Assembly: GCA_018818835.1 (NCBI GenBank)
Contig: JAHIRD010000106.1
Location: forward strand, 18,048-82,047
Direction of reading: 5' to 3'
Length of the DNA: 64,000 bases
From: Pseudomonadota bacterium
Lineage (GTDB): Bacteria > Desulfobacterota > Desulfobacteria > Desulfobacterales > Desulfolunaceae
Positions within the stretch are counted from its first letter, which is position 1, and each line of letters begins with the position of its first letter. Of this stretch, positions 39,356-47,531 are shown piece by piece. A program made the translations under genes and the position numbers. The notes under the pieces were generated by a model. The model ran no database searches and was not told the origin of the DNA. It saw only the letters and a list, made by a program, of their open reading frames with translations.

Positions 39356-39550
39356 TTATTGCAACCGGACGGGAGACACTTCTGAGGCCATCAGTTCTTC
39401 AAAAATTTCCATCCGTGTGTTTTGATTTTTCTCAACGATACATCTCAAACAGAGAATGCAGTGCTTTTTGCATATCACATTGGACATGTCGAAGCAGCCA
39501 AAACAATTCAAATACTTATCAGTGATCAATGTGTCGATTTCTTTGGTCAT
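39356..39550 (-). CDS. Small cysteine-rich (zinc-ribbon-like) protein
   Basis: 64 residues with six cysteines at 16, 19, 27, 31, 34 and 37 (CxxC-x7-C-x3-CxxCxxC), a plausible metal site. The ATG at 39550 has AAGG upstream and lies 7 bases after the suhB stop on the same strand. No family recognised. No stop-free competitor on the other strand is better supported, but real expression is unproven. Confidence 0.5.
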   Translation of the reverse strand: MTKEIDTLITDKYLNCFGCFDMSNVICKKHCILCLRCIVEKNQNTRMEIFEELMASEVSPVRLQ

Positions 39551-39557
39551 AAATACC

Positions 39558-40334
39558 TTAGAGCTTTACAAGTGAAAGCATTTCTCCATGAATATTTCCG
39601 TTGGTCGCAAGCAGCTCTTTCATTTCGATATGAAATGGATTTCCTGAAAAATCAGTAACCTGAGCCCCTGCTTCCCTTGAGATCAAAAGCCCTGCTGCTG
39701 TATCCCATGGACTCAAGTTCTGTTCCCAGAACCCGTCGAAACGACCACAGGCGACAAAGCAAAGATCAAGTGCTGCAGATCCCAGCCTCCGAACTCCTTG
39801 GGACGCTTCAAGGCATTTGGAAAACCGGGGCATGACCTCACCTAAAACACTTTTGAAATTGTATGGAAAACCCGTCACAAGCAAACACTCGGAAAGGGAT
39901 CGCTGAGACGATACAGCTATCTTTTTTCCATTGAAAAAAGCACCTTCCCCGTGAATGGCTGTAAAAAGCTCACCTGAAATTGGGTTATGAACAATTCCTA
40001 CCTTGATCACACCGTCCATGGCAAAGGCTATGGATGTCGAAAACAAAGGCAGTTCATGGGCGAAATTGGTTGTGCCGTCCAAGGGATCAATGATCCACTG
40101 GTAACGGGTGTCATCCAACAAGCGACCACTTTCTTCAGCCAATATGGAATGATTTGGAAAACATGCGCGGATAATTGCGATAATCGCTTTTTCCGATTCG
40201 GTATCTGCCTCGGTCACAAGATCAATGCGACCTTTTTTCGTAATAGAAGAAATATGTCCATATTTGGAACGAAGAATTCTTCCACTTTCGAATGTGGCGG
40301 CAAGACCCGCCTGTTTTATACGATCCAAATTCAT
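39558..40334 (-). CDS. suhB: Inositol monophosphatase family protein
   Basis: 258-residue Mg-dependent phosphatase (IMPase/SuhB family). Metal-binding motifs: VTEADTESEKAI, ILAEESG, WIIDPLDGTTNFAHELPLF (residues ~79-97) and NLSPWDTAAGLLISREAGA. In bacteria SuhB also acts in rRNA antitermination. The gene starts a short minus-strand unit with the Cys-rich small gene. Confidence 0.93.
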   Translation of the reverse strand: MNLDRIKQAGLAATFESGRILRSKYGHISSITKKGRIDLVTEADTESEKAIIAIIRACFPNHSILAEESGRLLDDTRYQWIIDPLDGTTNFAHELPLFSTSIAFAMDGVIKVGIVHNPISGELFTAIHGEGAFFNGKKIAVSSQRSLSECLLVTGFPYNFKSVLGEVMPRFSKCLEASQGVRRLGSAALDLCFVACGRFDGFWEQNLSPWDTAAGLLISREAGAQVTDFSGNPFHIEMKELLATNGNIHGEMLSLVKL

Positions 40335-40392
40335 TATGGGTCGTTTTATAATTTTTAAGAGATAGAGTCAATACAATAATGGTTTCGAGATT

Positions 40393-42036
40393 TTAGAGAT
40401 CAGGGTTCAGGACAAGGGGTTCGACCCGTTTTTCAAGCTCTTTCAGGAGAGGCATCAGGCTGGATCGATCCTGGGCACAGGTGGCGATGCCCTGGTATCG
40501 TGCAACCAGCTTGTCGCAGATATCTGGGGGGACACGGTCACATTTGTTCAGAACATTCACGGTTGGAATACGGTCAAGCTCAAGTTCTTTTAATATGGTT
40601 TCCACAGACTGGATCTGTTCCTTGAACCTGGGATTGCTGATATCGATCACATGAAGAAGGATATCTGCATTTTCAAGTTCTTCCAGGGTGGCTTGAAAAG
40701 ATACTTTCAATTCTTTGGGAAGGTTTCGGATAAAACCCACGGTGTCCGTGATGATGACTTCAAAGTCAGCAGGAAACCTGAGGCGTCTGCTTGCCGGATC
40801 AAGGGTGGCGAAAAGCTGGTCCTCGGCCAGGACGTGGCTTTGGGTCAAGGCGTTCAAGAGGGTTGATTTTCCAGCGTTGGTGTACCCCACGATGGAAATA
40901 ACGGGGACTCCCTTTTTCTTTCGCATGGATTTTTGAAGGCCCCTCTGTTTTTTAACCTGCTCAAGGGATTTCTGGAGACGGGTGATCCGATCATGGACAC
41001 GTCGTCTGTTCAGCTCCAGTTTGGTCTCACCCGGGCCCCGGCCTCCAATGCCTCCGGTGAGCCGGGACATGGCCGTGTTGTGGGTGACAAGACGGGGAAG
41101 CAAATACTTGAGCTGGGCAAGTTCCACCTGGAGTTTCCCTTCCCGGGTTTGTGCTCTTCGGGCAAAAATATCAAGAATCATCTGGGTTCTGTCAATGACT
41201 TTGATGTCCACCTGATTGGCAATGGACCGGATTTGGGACGGATTCAATTCCTGGTCGAAGATAAGGAGACTGGCTCCTTTCTGCATGGAAAGGACTGTTA
41301 GATCTGAAAGCTTGCCCCTACCCAGAAGGTAGCGGGGGTCGGGCGTATGACGCAGCTGGAGAATAGAGTCGAGAACCCTTATATTACTGGAACGGGCCAG
41401 TTCCTTCAGTTCGTCCAGGGAGTCAAGGGCAGCCTCTCTGGAGTCGGTGCTCACACTTACGAGAATGGCACGCTCGTCTCCTTTTTTCGAATCGTACAGG
41501 GCCTCATTTTTTGCAAGGATTTCTTCGGTTGCCCGGATGATCCGGTCACAGAATAGTTTCAATCCGCCAGGGTACACCGGGGGGAGGATTGTGTATGGAT
41601 CGCCTTCTAATACAGGACGGATATGGGCACAATGAATCTGGTGAGGGTTGCCATCCCCAAGGAGGGTGATTGCAGCCATGAGATCGAAACGGAGAAGCGA
41701 AAGATCGGTCAGGTCGTCTTGGGTTAAGGCCTCATCGGGTTTAAGATGGGTATGGATGTATTTGAGGCCCAAAAGACGGCCCGGAAGTACCCGGTGATCT
41801 GAAAGAACGGGAATGACGATCTGACGGGAATCTCCTATGATAACATAACTGATTTTACCTGATCGGTTGATCAAAAGCCCGATTTGCCGCTGGATCTCAA
41901 AAGAAATCCCGGATAATTCATGGCAGAGTTCAGGACCGATGATAAATTCGGCGGATTCTTTTCGCCGATACAGGTTTTCAAGTCTGCGTTTCTGATCGGC
42001 TTTCAAGCCGTCCGTGTTGCCGAATAAATTTTTCAT
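40393..42036 (-). CDS. hflX: GTPase HflX
   Basis: 547 residues: a ~180-residue N-terminal extension, the HflX glycine-rich domain (PDPRYLLGRGKLSDL, GGIGGRGPGETKLELNRRRV), a helical linker and the GTPase domain with G1 GYTNAGKSTLLNAL, G3 DTVGFIRNLP, G4 NKCD. Ribosome-associated GTPase that splits stalled or hibernating 70S ribosomes. Longer than E. coli HflX (426) because of the N-terminal part, a form common in Deltaproteobacteria and Clostridia. Confidence 0.95.
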   Translation of the reverse strand: MKNLFGNTDGLKADQKRRLENLYRRKESAEFIIGPELCHELSGISFEIQRQIGLLINRSGKISYVIIGDSRQIVIPVLSDHRVLPGRLLGLKYIHTHLKPDEALTQDDLTDLSLLRFDLMAAITLLGDGNPHQIHCAHIRPVLEGDPYTILPPVYPGGLKLFCDRIIRATEEILAKNEALYDSKKGDERAILVSVSTDSREAALDSLDELKELARSSNIRVLDSILQLRHTPDPRYLLGRGKLSDLTVLSMQKGASLLIFDQELNPSQIRSIANQVDIKVIDRTQMILDIFARRAQTREGKLQVELAQLKYLLPRLVTHNTAMSRLTGGIGGRGPGETKLELNRRRVHDRITRLQKSLEQVKKQRGLQKSMRKKKGVPVISIVGYTNAGKSTLLNALTQSHVLAEDQLFATLDPASRRLRFPADFEVIITDTVGFIRNLPKELKVSFQATLEELENADILLHVIDISNPRFKEQIQSVETILKELELDRIPTVNVLNKCDRVPPDICDKLVARYQGIATCAQDRSSLMPLLKELEKRVEPLVLNPDL

Positions 42037-42041
42037 GGATG

Positions 42042-43421
42042 TTACTCAAAGTGGTCATATTCACCGATCACCGCGTTTTCGAAACGGGTGTATTTACCGA
42101 TAAACGTCAAATGGGCTTTGCCTGTGGCACCGTTTCTGTTTTTTGCGACAATCAGTTCGGCCTTGCCCTTATTGGGGTTGTTCTCTTCTTTGTTATAGAC
42201 TTCATCCCTATAGATGAATGCAATGATATCGGCATCCTGCTCAATGGCCCCGGATTCTCGTAAATCTGACATCATGGGGCGTTTGTCTGCACGCTGTTCA
42301 AGCATACGATTGAGCTGGGACAGGGCGATAATCGGGATGTTTAATTCTTTGGCCAGGGATTTTAAGGACCGTGAGATTTCAGCAATCTCTAAGTCACGGC
42401 GGTCACCCATGGATGGACCTTTCATCAGCTGGAGGTAGTCGATGATGATCAGAGCCAGATTTTTGTCCAGTTTAAGACGACGGGCTTTGGCCCGGATTTC
42501 CATGGCAGTGATGTTGGGTGAATCATCAATGTAGATGGGGGCCTCGGAAATTACACCTGCTGCTTCTGTGACCCGTTGCCAGTCATCTTCCCCGATCATC
42601 CCTGTTTTAAGACGATCCGAGTTAACACGTGCTTCAGACGTTAGCAGTCGCATTGACAGCTGTTCTTTGGCCATTTCAAGGGAAAAGACAGCCACCAGTT
42701 TATTTTCGTCAATGGCAACGTTTCTTGCCATGTTCAAGGCAAAGGCGGTTTTTCCCATACTGGGCCGGGCCGCAAGAATGATCAAATCCGAATTCTGGAG
42801 ACCTGAGGTCAGAGCGTCAAACTGTTTGTAGCCTGAGGGTATGCCTGAGTATTCACTGTTATTGTTCTGCCTCTCTTCCAGTGTGTTGATATTCAGGTTG
42901 ATCAGTTCGCTTAAATGGGAAAAAGACGGTTTGAGTTTGTTGTCGGCCACATTGAAAATGGCAGTCTGCGCAAAATCGATGGTGTCGGCCACATCCCCTC
43001 GTTCTTCGTAACATCGGTGAATAATTTCAGATGACTTTTCGATCAAACGTCTGAGTGAGGCTTTGTCATGGATGATTCGGGCATGGTATTCGGCATTGAC
43101 CGTGATGGGCACAGAGTCCATCAGACGCGCAAGGTAGGCGGCCCCACCAGTTTCTTCAAGTTTACCGCTTTCCCTCAAGTGGTTGACGATGGTGACCAGA
43201 TCCACGGGTTCGCCTTTGGAATAAAGCTCGGACATGGATTTGAAAATAATCTGATGGGATGGTTTGTAAAAATCGTGAGGCTTGAGGATGTCCGCCACAT
43301 CGGTCAAGGTGTCATTGTCAATGAGGATGGCGCTTAAAATAGACTCCTCAGCCTCAATACTGTGGGGCGGAAGTTTCGTCAATACCGGGTCCTGGATTTT
43401 TTTAAGTGGGCTTGTATTCAT
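42042..43421 (-). CDS. dnaB: Replicative DNA helicase
   Basis: 459-residue hexameric helicase. N-terminal domain LPPHSIEAEESILSAILIDN, then RecA-like domain with Walker A AARPSMGKTAFALNMA, SLEMAKEQLSMRLL, Walker B LALIIIDYLQLM, and SDLRESGAIEQDADIIAFIY. Five bases upstream of hflX. No Shine-Dalgarno is visible at the ATG; a promoter-like TTGACC-N17-TATTTT ends 5 bases before it, so initiation on a leaderless or very short leader mRNA is conceivable. Confidence 0.97.
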   Translation of the reverse strand: MNTSPLKKIQDPVLTKLPPHSIEAEESILSAILIDNDTLTDVADILKPHDFYKPSHQIIFKSMSELYSKGEPVDLVTIVNHLRESGKLEETGGAAYLARLMDSVPITVNAEYHARIIHDKASLRRLIEKSSEIIHRCYEERGDVADTIDFAQTAIFNVADNKLKPSFSHLSELINLNINTLEERQNNNSEYSGIPSGYKQFDALTSGLQNSDLIILAARPSMGKTAFALNMARNVAIDENKLVAVFSLEMAKEQLSMRLLTSEARVNSDRLKTGMIGEDDWQRVTEAAGVISEAPIYIDDSPNITAMEIRAKARRLKLDKNLALIIIDYLQLMKGPSMGDRRDLEIAEISRSLKSLAKELNIPIIALSQLNRMLEQRADKRPMMSDLRESGAIEQDADIIAFIYRDEVYNKEENNPNKGKAELIVAKNRNGATGKAHLTFIGKYTRFENAVIGEYDHFE

Positions 43422-43426
43422 GAGGA

Positions 43427-43455
43427 AAAATAATCGTTGGTGAAAAAAAGGTCAA
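43427..43455 (-). promoter_or_regulatory. Candidate dnaB promoter
   Basis: On the minus strand TTGACC (43455-43450), 17-base spacer, TATTTT (43432-43427). It is the only good sigma-70-like match between the rplI terminator and dnaB. Confidence 0.45.
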
Positions 43456-43556
43456 GGGTTTTCTTGGAAGAAATCAGGGAAATAAAAACCAGACGTGCAA
43501 TAAAAAAAACATGGCATCGGTCGGAAAATCACGCAACTGAAATGTCCATGAAATAC

Positions 43557-43593
43557 AAAGGCCCGGCACCTTATTTTTAAGTGCCGGGCCTTT
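43557..43593 (-). terminator. Terminator between rplI and dnaB
   Basis: 13-bp perfect stem AAAGGCCCGGCAC / GTGCCGGGCCTTT with an 11-base AT-rich loop, 6 bases after the rplI stop. The following T-run is short, but the stem is strong in both directions. Confidence 0.85.
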
Positions 43594-43598
43594 GTGGT

Positions 43599-44063
43599 TT
43601 ATTCGGAAGCGCTAGTGTCACCTGTGACTTCAACAGTGATTTCAGGCTCAACGTTTTTGTAAAGACGGATCGCTACTTTGTAGGTTCCCACTTCTTTGAT
43701 GGGATCCGCAAGGAGAATCATTCTTTTTTCAACGCTGATATCCTGGGCCCTTAATGATTCCAGAATGTCATTGATGGTGATTGATCCGTAAAGACGGCCT
43801 TCATTACTGACTTTTGCACTAAGCTTGCAGACAATAGCCACGACTTTTTTGGCCATTTCTTCGGCGACTTCTTTTTCTTTTGCAATCTGAAGCTCAAAAC
43901 GTGTTTTTTGTTCTTCGATCATTTTTTTGTTTTGAGGCGTTGCAAGAACGGCTTTGCCCTGGGGCAGGAGATAGTTACGGGCGTAACCATCTTTAACCGT
44001 GGCTTCAGAACCGATAATCCCTATGGTATCAATCGTTTCTGTTAATATGATTTGTGTTGGCAT
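43599..44063 (-). CDS. rplI: 50S ribosomal protein L9
   Basis: 154-residue L9: N-terminal rRNA-binding domain (GIIGSEATVKDGYARNYLLP, with GKAVLAT), long connecting helix, C-terminal domain LYGSITINDILESLRAQDIS. GGAGG precedes the ATG. Fourth gene of rpsF-rpsR-DUF2232-rplI, a widely conserved order. Confidence 0.96.
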   Translation of the reverse strand: MPTQIILTETIDTIGIIGSEATVKDGYARNYLLPQGKAVLATPQNKKMIEEQKTRFELQIAKEKEVAEEMAKKVVAIVCKLSAKVSNEGRLYGSITINDILESLRAQDISVEKRMILLADPIKEVGTYKVAIRLYKNVEPEITVEVTGDTSASE

Positions 44064-44150
44064 TTTAACCTCCGCTAAAGGATAACCACCTTTACGTTTG
44101 ATTCAGTCTGAAGACGACGAGAGGTCCTCATCTTCGGACACAAAGTTTAT

Positions 44151-45059
44151 CTATTCATCTGTATTGCCGCTTTTTTTTAAGCTCCGTGTTCTGAAATTTG
44201 CCCACATATCGAAAAATCCGACACCCGTGACCATCAGATTGACCGGGAACTGAAAAAAAATCAGCCAGTAAAGCAATGCTCTTAAACCCACCGGGATTTT
44301 TGTTTTTTTTACAAAGAACGATACAATGGAAATCCCTTGGAAAAAATAGAGCAGCACCATGACAATCATCACGTTCATGCTGAAAAGGAATACGGGTTCC
44401 AATTGGACGATCAAGCCGAAAACCCCTCCGATGACCACCCATACAAAATACTCCGGGGCTTTCCAGAGATCGAGAGAACCAAAATCAGGAACGGCCAAAT
44501 GGTTTCGTTTAAGAATTGGCATGGCGAGAATCACGTTGAGCCATGATACAAAAAGGATCGTGGCGGCGATGATTCCCGGTAGCATGCAGGTCACCATATG
44601 GACAAGCTGATCAGGTGCATCCTCAATCAAACCCGCATCCATCAGATAACTCATAAACAATTTCATCTGGCCGGATGCGAGTTCATAGATCCCACTTTGG
44701 GAAACATTGCTGTAAAAGAGCAAAACACTGCAGCCTGATATGAATACGGCGATGCTTGAGAACAGTATCGTTTTTTCAATACTGAGTCTGAGTTCAAAAC
44801 ATTCGCCCAGTAAAAAACCAAGAAACATCCATCCTGAAAAAACCAGGAGCCCGGACGCGGCGCCTCTGCTGAGAAAGACCAGCATCAGCATAATCACGGC
44901 AGGGATAATCAGACTGTTTTTTCTGCCGAGCTTAATCCTGTAATAAAGGATGGGCAGCGGAACCAGCAATGCTGTAACAGCCCCAAGAATAAGAAGCATG
45001 GTCATGATGACTCCTGCCAGAATATCCTTGGTTATGTGATGGTGCTGGACAGCATGCAC
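44151..45059 (-). CDS. DUF2232 (YybS-like) polytopic membrane protein
   Basis: 302 residues with about eight hydrophobic helices. Belongs by position and topology to the DUF2232/YybS group that commonly sits between rpsR and rplI; some relatives resemble substrate-binding components of ECF transporters. Starts with GTG at 45059 behind AAGGAG (9-base spacing). Function unknown. Confidence 0.8.
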   Translation of the reverse strand: MHAVQHHHITKDILAGVIMTMLLILGAVTALLVPLPILYYRIKLGRKNSLIIPAVIMLMLVFLSRGAASGLLVFSGWMFLGFLLGECFELRLSIEKTILFSSIAVFISGCSVLLFYSNVSQSGIYELASGQMKLFMSYLMDAGLIEDAPDQLVHMVTCMLPGIIAATILFVSWLNVILAMPILKRNHLAVPDFGSLDLWKAPEYFVWVVIGGVFGLIVQLEPVFLFSMNVMIVMVLLYFFQGISIVSFFVKKTKIPVGLRALLYWLIFFQFPVNLMVTGVGFFDMWANFRTRSLKKSGNTDE

Positions 45060-45095
45060 GTTTTTGTTCTCCTTATGACGCCCATCCGGACATGA

Positions 45096-45380
45096 TTATG
45101 CCTCGAAGTTGCCTACATAGGGCAAAAGTGCGATGGCCCTGGCCCTCTTGATCGCCATGGTCAGGCTCCTCTGGTGCTTGGCACAGGTGCCCGTGATCCG
45201 TCGTGGAATGATTTTACCTCTCTCGGAGATGAAATATTTCAAGGTACGGACATCTTTGTAGTTTATTTCCATGGTATTGTCAGCACAGAATTTACAGACT
45301 TTTCTTCGGTGAAAAGTACGTTTGGCCCTACCCCTTTTGGGACCGCTGCTTTTGCCGCCGCTGGGTTTGTTAAATGCCAT
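45096..45380 (-). CDS. rpsR: 30S ribosomal protein S18
   Basis: 94 residues. Core motifs [31 protein letters not shown] and [22 protein letters not shown]-type tail. CKFC and the later Cys form the zinc-site variant of S18. N-terminal ~20 residues are a basic, Ser/Gly-rich extension. The ATG overlaps the rpsF stop by one base (TAATG). Confidence 0.96.
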   Translation of the reverse strand: MAFNKPSGGKSSGPKRGRAKRTFHRRKVCKFCADNTMEINYKDVRTLKYFISERGKIIPRRITGTCAKHQRSLTMAIKRARAIALLPYVGNFEA

Positions 45381-45838
45381 TACTCGTCCTCCTCGTCGCT
45401 ATCGTCATCGTCATCACTATCGTCATCATCATCATCTTTATCGTCGTCTGATTTGCTTGCATTCTCAATCTGCTCAGCACGCGATGCTTCCTCTGCCGCT
45501 TTTTTAGCTTTGGTTTCGGCAAGCTCCAACTTGATTTTCTCGGGGTCGGCATTGTCCTGCAGGATGATGGTCATGTACTTGAGAAATTTGTCGTCAATTC
45601 GGAAGTTGCGTTCGAGTTCGGTGACCAGATCCCCTGTCCCGCAATAATCGATTCGCAGGTAGTGGCCCCTGGTTTTTTTTCTGATTTCATAGGCCAGTCG
45701 CTTGTTTCCCCAATCGTCCGATTCGATGAGGGAGCCTTTTAATTGGTTGATCAGATCCATGGCCTTGTCAAAACGCTGGTTGCGCTCTGCTTCGGACAGA
45801 TCAGGATCAACAATGATAATTGTTTCATACCTTCTCAT
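45380..45838 (-). CDS. rpsF: 30S ribosomal protein S6 with long acidic tail
   Basis: 152 residues; the S6 fold occupies ~1-100 ([40 protein letters not shown]). The last ~25 residues are almost only Asp, Ser and Glu, a longer acidic tail than usual. In E. coli the S6 C-terminus is extended by glutamate ligation; here acidity is encoded. First gene of the operon; GGAGG-type site before the ATG. Confidence 0.95.
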   Translation of the reverse strand: MRRYETIIIVDPDLSEAERNQRFDKAMDLINQLKGSLIESDDWGNKRLAYEIRKKTRGHYLRIDYCGTGDLVTELERNFRIDDKFLKYMTIILQDNADPEKIKLELAETKAKKAAEEASRAEQIENASKSDDDKDDDDDDSDDDDDSDEEDE

Positions 45839-45912
45839 GGTACCTCCTTGTGGATGTTAAGCCCCTGATCTCATGATGCCAGGAGCAAGGAAATAATATA
45901 CAAAAACCATTT

Positions 45913-45941
45913 TAGATATCATTAATGATAATAGGTGTCAA
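45913..45941 (-). promoter_or_regulatory. rpsF operon promoter with embedded palindrome
   Basis: Minus strand TTGACA (45941-45936), 17-base spacer, TATCTA (45918-45913). The perfect palindrome TATCATTAATGATA (45917-45930) lies in the spacer and reaches the -10 box, so a repressor may act here. Confidence 0.55.
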
Positions 45942-45987
45942 GGGGCTTGTTGGAGATAGGGTCACGTATTGTCAGTGCCAAAAAACA

Positions 45988-46118
45988 CTCGTACGCGTAC
46001 TCGAAAAGGTGTAAAATGTTCGACCATGAAAAACGTGATGTATACCGTGTCAGCATGACTTTTAAAGATGTCATCGACACCGATGCAGGTTCGCGAGAGT
46101 ATCGAGTAGGCGTACGAG
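45988..46118. repeat. Inverted repeat flanking a degenerate gene
   Basis: CTCGTACGCGTACTCG (45988-46003) and CGAGTAGGCGTACGAG (46103-46118) are inverted copies with one mismatch, 99 bases apart. They are part of the TAC/CTC-GAG/TAC repeat sequence that typically surrounds four-helix-bundle (S23/IVP-like) genes. Confidence 0.75.
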
Positions 46119-46140
46119 AACGAGTACGAATCATTAGGAA
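46016..46140 (+). pseudogene. Collapsed four-helix-bundle (S23/IVP-like) protein gene
   Basis: ATG at 46016 behind AAAGGTG begins MFDHEKRDVYRVSMTF, the standard N-terminus of the four-helix-bundle family (FDHEKLDVY...). Family proteins are ~110-130 residues, but here the frame jumps after ~22 residues to the repeat-coded 3' end. In another frame this end reads AYENEYES, like the EYEYEY tails of the family, interrupted by a TAG. About 90 codons of the core are missing. The open frame continues to 46258 by chance. Confidence 0.7.
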
Positions 46141-46254
46141 GTACGTCGCCAACCAACAGCTGGAAGCGATGCTTAAAAGCCGAGCATCCGACACAGTGAG
46201 AGTTTTTCCAAGGGGTCTTACGAAAGAGATCTTGACCAAATGTCAAAATAAGGA

Positions 46255-46304
46255 TTGACAAGTCGTAAAAAAATGGTGATAAGTATAAAAACTGACATGT
46301 CAGT
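46255..46304 (+). promoter_or_regulatory. Promoter and operator-like palindrome of the acyl-CoA dehydrogenase genes
   Basis: TTGACA (46255-46260), 17-base spacer, GATAAG (46278-46283), then the perfect 14-base palindrome ACTGACATGTCAGT (46291-46304) where transcription should start. Position and symmetry suit a repressor, perhaps the TetR protein encoded at 51164. Confidence 0.6.
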
Positions 46305-46377
46305 CTATTTATGGAGATGTCAATCCACCTTTATATATTAAAAGGTATTTCACATATATCAATTCCAGGAGGAAAAA

Positions 46378-47472
46378 ATGTTTGGTTTTTCCATGTCAAA
46401 AGAGCAAAAGATGGTCAGCAAGGAAGTCTCGAAACTCGTCAAGGGACTTGTTATGGACAGTGCCCATGAAATGGATGAGAATAAAGAAATTCCCGAAAAT
46501 ATCATCCAGAAAGCGTGGGAACTTGGGGCGTCTGTTTCCCTGGTGCCGGAAGAATATGGCGGCCATGGAATGGAGGACTCACCCATTGAATCCATCATTA
46601 TTCTTGAAGAAATGGCTTATGGTGATATGGCCTTTGCCGTGGCGGCAACATCCCCATCTTTGTTCATCAATCCCCTGGTCACCATGGGCACGGAAGAACA
46701 AAAAAAAACGTACCTGCCCCTTTATTGCAAAGACAGCTACACACCCTGCACCCTGGCCTTAAATGAACCCCATTTTGGGGCTGATGTGATGGCGCTTAAA
46801 ACCACCGCAGAAAAAAAGGGGGACAGCTTTGTCATCAACGGAGCCAAATGTTTTGTCCCCATGGGGGATAAGGCAGGTCACATGCTGGTTGCAGCATCCC
46901 TTGATGGTGTGAACAATCTATTCATCGTTGCCGGGGACAATCCGGGCTTGACGGTCAGTGAGAGAGAAAAAAATATCGGTTGCTATGCGCTGCCCTCCTT
47001 TGAAATTGAATTCAAGGATTGTCTGGTTCCTTCAAAGGATCGTCTGGGCGGGGATACGGGCTGTGATTACGCGCGATTTATCCAGAAAACCCGCGTTGGA
47101 ATGGCTGCCATGGCCGCGGGGATTGCACGGGCTTCCTATGAATTTGCCAAAGGATATGCCAAGGAACGCGTTCAGTTTGGAGAGCCCATTGCCAACAGGC
47201 AGTCCATCGCGTTTATGCTGGCAGAAATGTCATATGAAGTGGACTCTATTCGACTTCTGGCCCAGAAGGCCGCCTCTGAACTTGCCGCTGGGAAAGATGT
47301 GTCTCGGTCCTCTTATCTGGCCAAGATGTATGCCGGTGAAATGTCAATGAAGGTGGCGGATTACGGTGTTCAGATTATGGGTGGTCATGGCTATATCCGT
47401 GAATATCCGGTGGAACGTTATTACCGGAATGCCCGTGGAATAGCGTTACTTGAAGGGATGGCAATCGTATAG
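46378..47472 (+). CDS. Acyl-CoA dehydrogenase
   Basis: 364-residue FAD flavoprotein catalysing alpha,beta-dehydrogenation of acyl-CoA. Domain order: N-terminal helical (~1-115), beta (~116-220: CTLALNEPHFGADV, the substrate/FAD contact loop), C-terminal helical (MAAGIARASYEFAKGYAKER, QFGEPIANRQSIAFMLAEM, QIMGGHGYIREYPVERYYRN). The catalytic Glu is likely in ALLEG near the C-terminus, which ends early. AGGAGG precedes the ATG. Followed after 59 bases by a second dehydrogenase; both probably share the promoter at 46255. Confidence 0.92.
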   Translation: MFGFSMSKEQKMVSKEVSKLVKGLVMDSAHEMDENKEIPENIIQKAWELGASVSLVPEEYGGHGMEDSPIESIIILEEMAYGDMAFAVAATSPSLFINPLVTMGTEEQKKTYLPLYCKDSYTPCTLALNEPHFGADVMALKTTAEKKGDSFVINGAKCFVPMGDKAGHMLVAASLDGVNNLFIVAGDNPGLTVSEREKNIGCYALPSFEIEFKDCLVPSKDRLGGDTGCDYARFIQKTRVGMAAMAAGIARASYEFAKGYAKERVQFGEPIANRQSIAFMLAEMSYEVDSIRLLAQKAASELAAGKDVSRSSYLAKMYAGEMSMKVADYGVQIMGGHGYIREYPVERYYRNARGIALLEGMAIV

Positions 47473-47531
47473 AGGGCCAGCTTAGGGATACAATAAATGC
47501 CGTAATGCATGAACGATAAAAGGAGTTTATC

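Noticed and set aside
45962..46261. A 99-codon open frame on the minus strand opposite the four-helix-bundle remnant
   Set aside because: No ribosome site and no recognisable family; it mirrors the palindromic repeat sequence.
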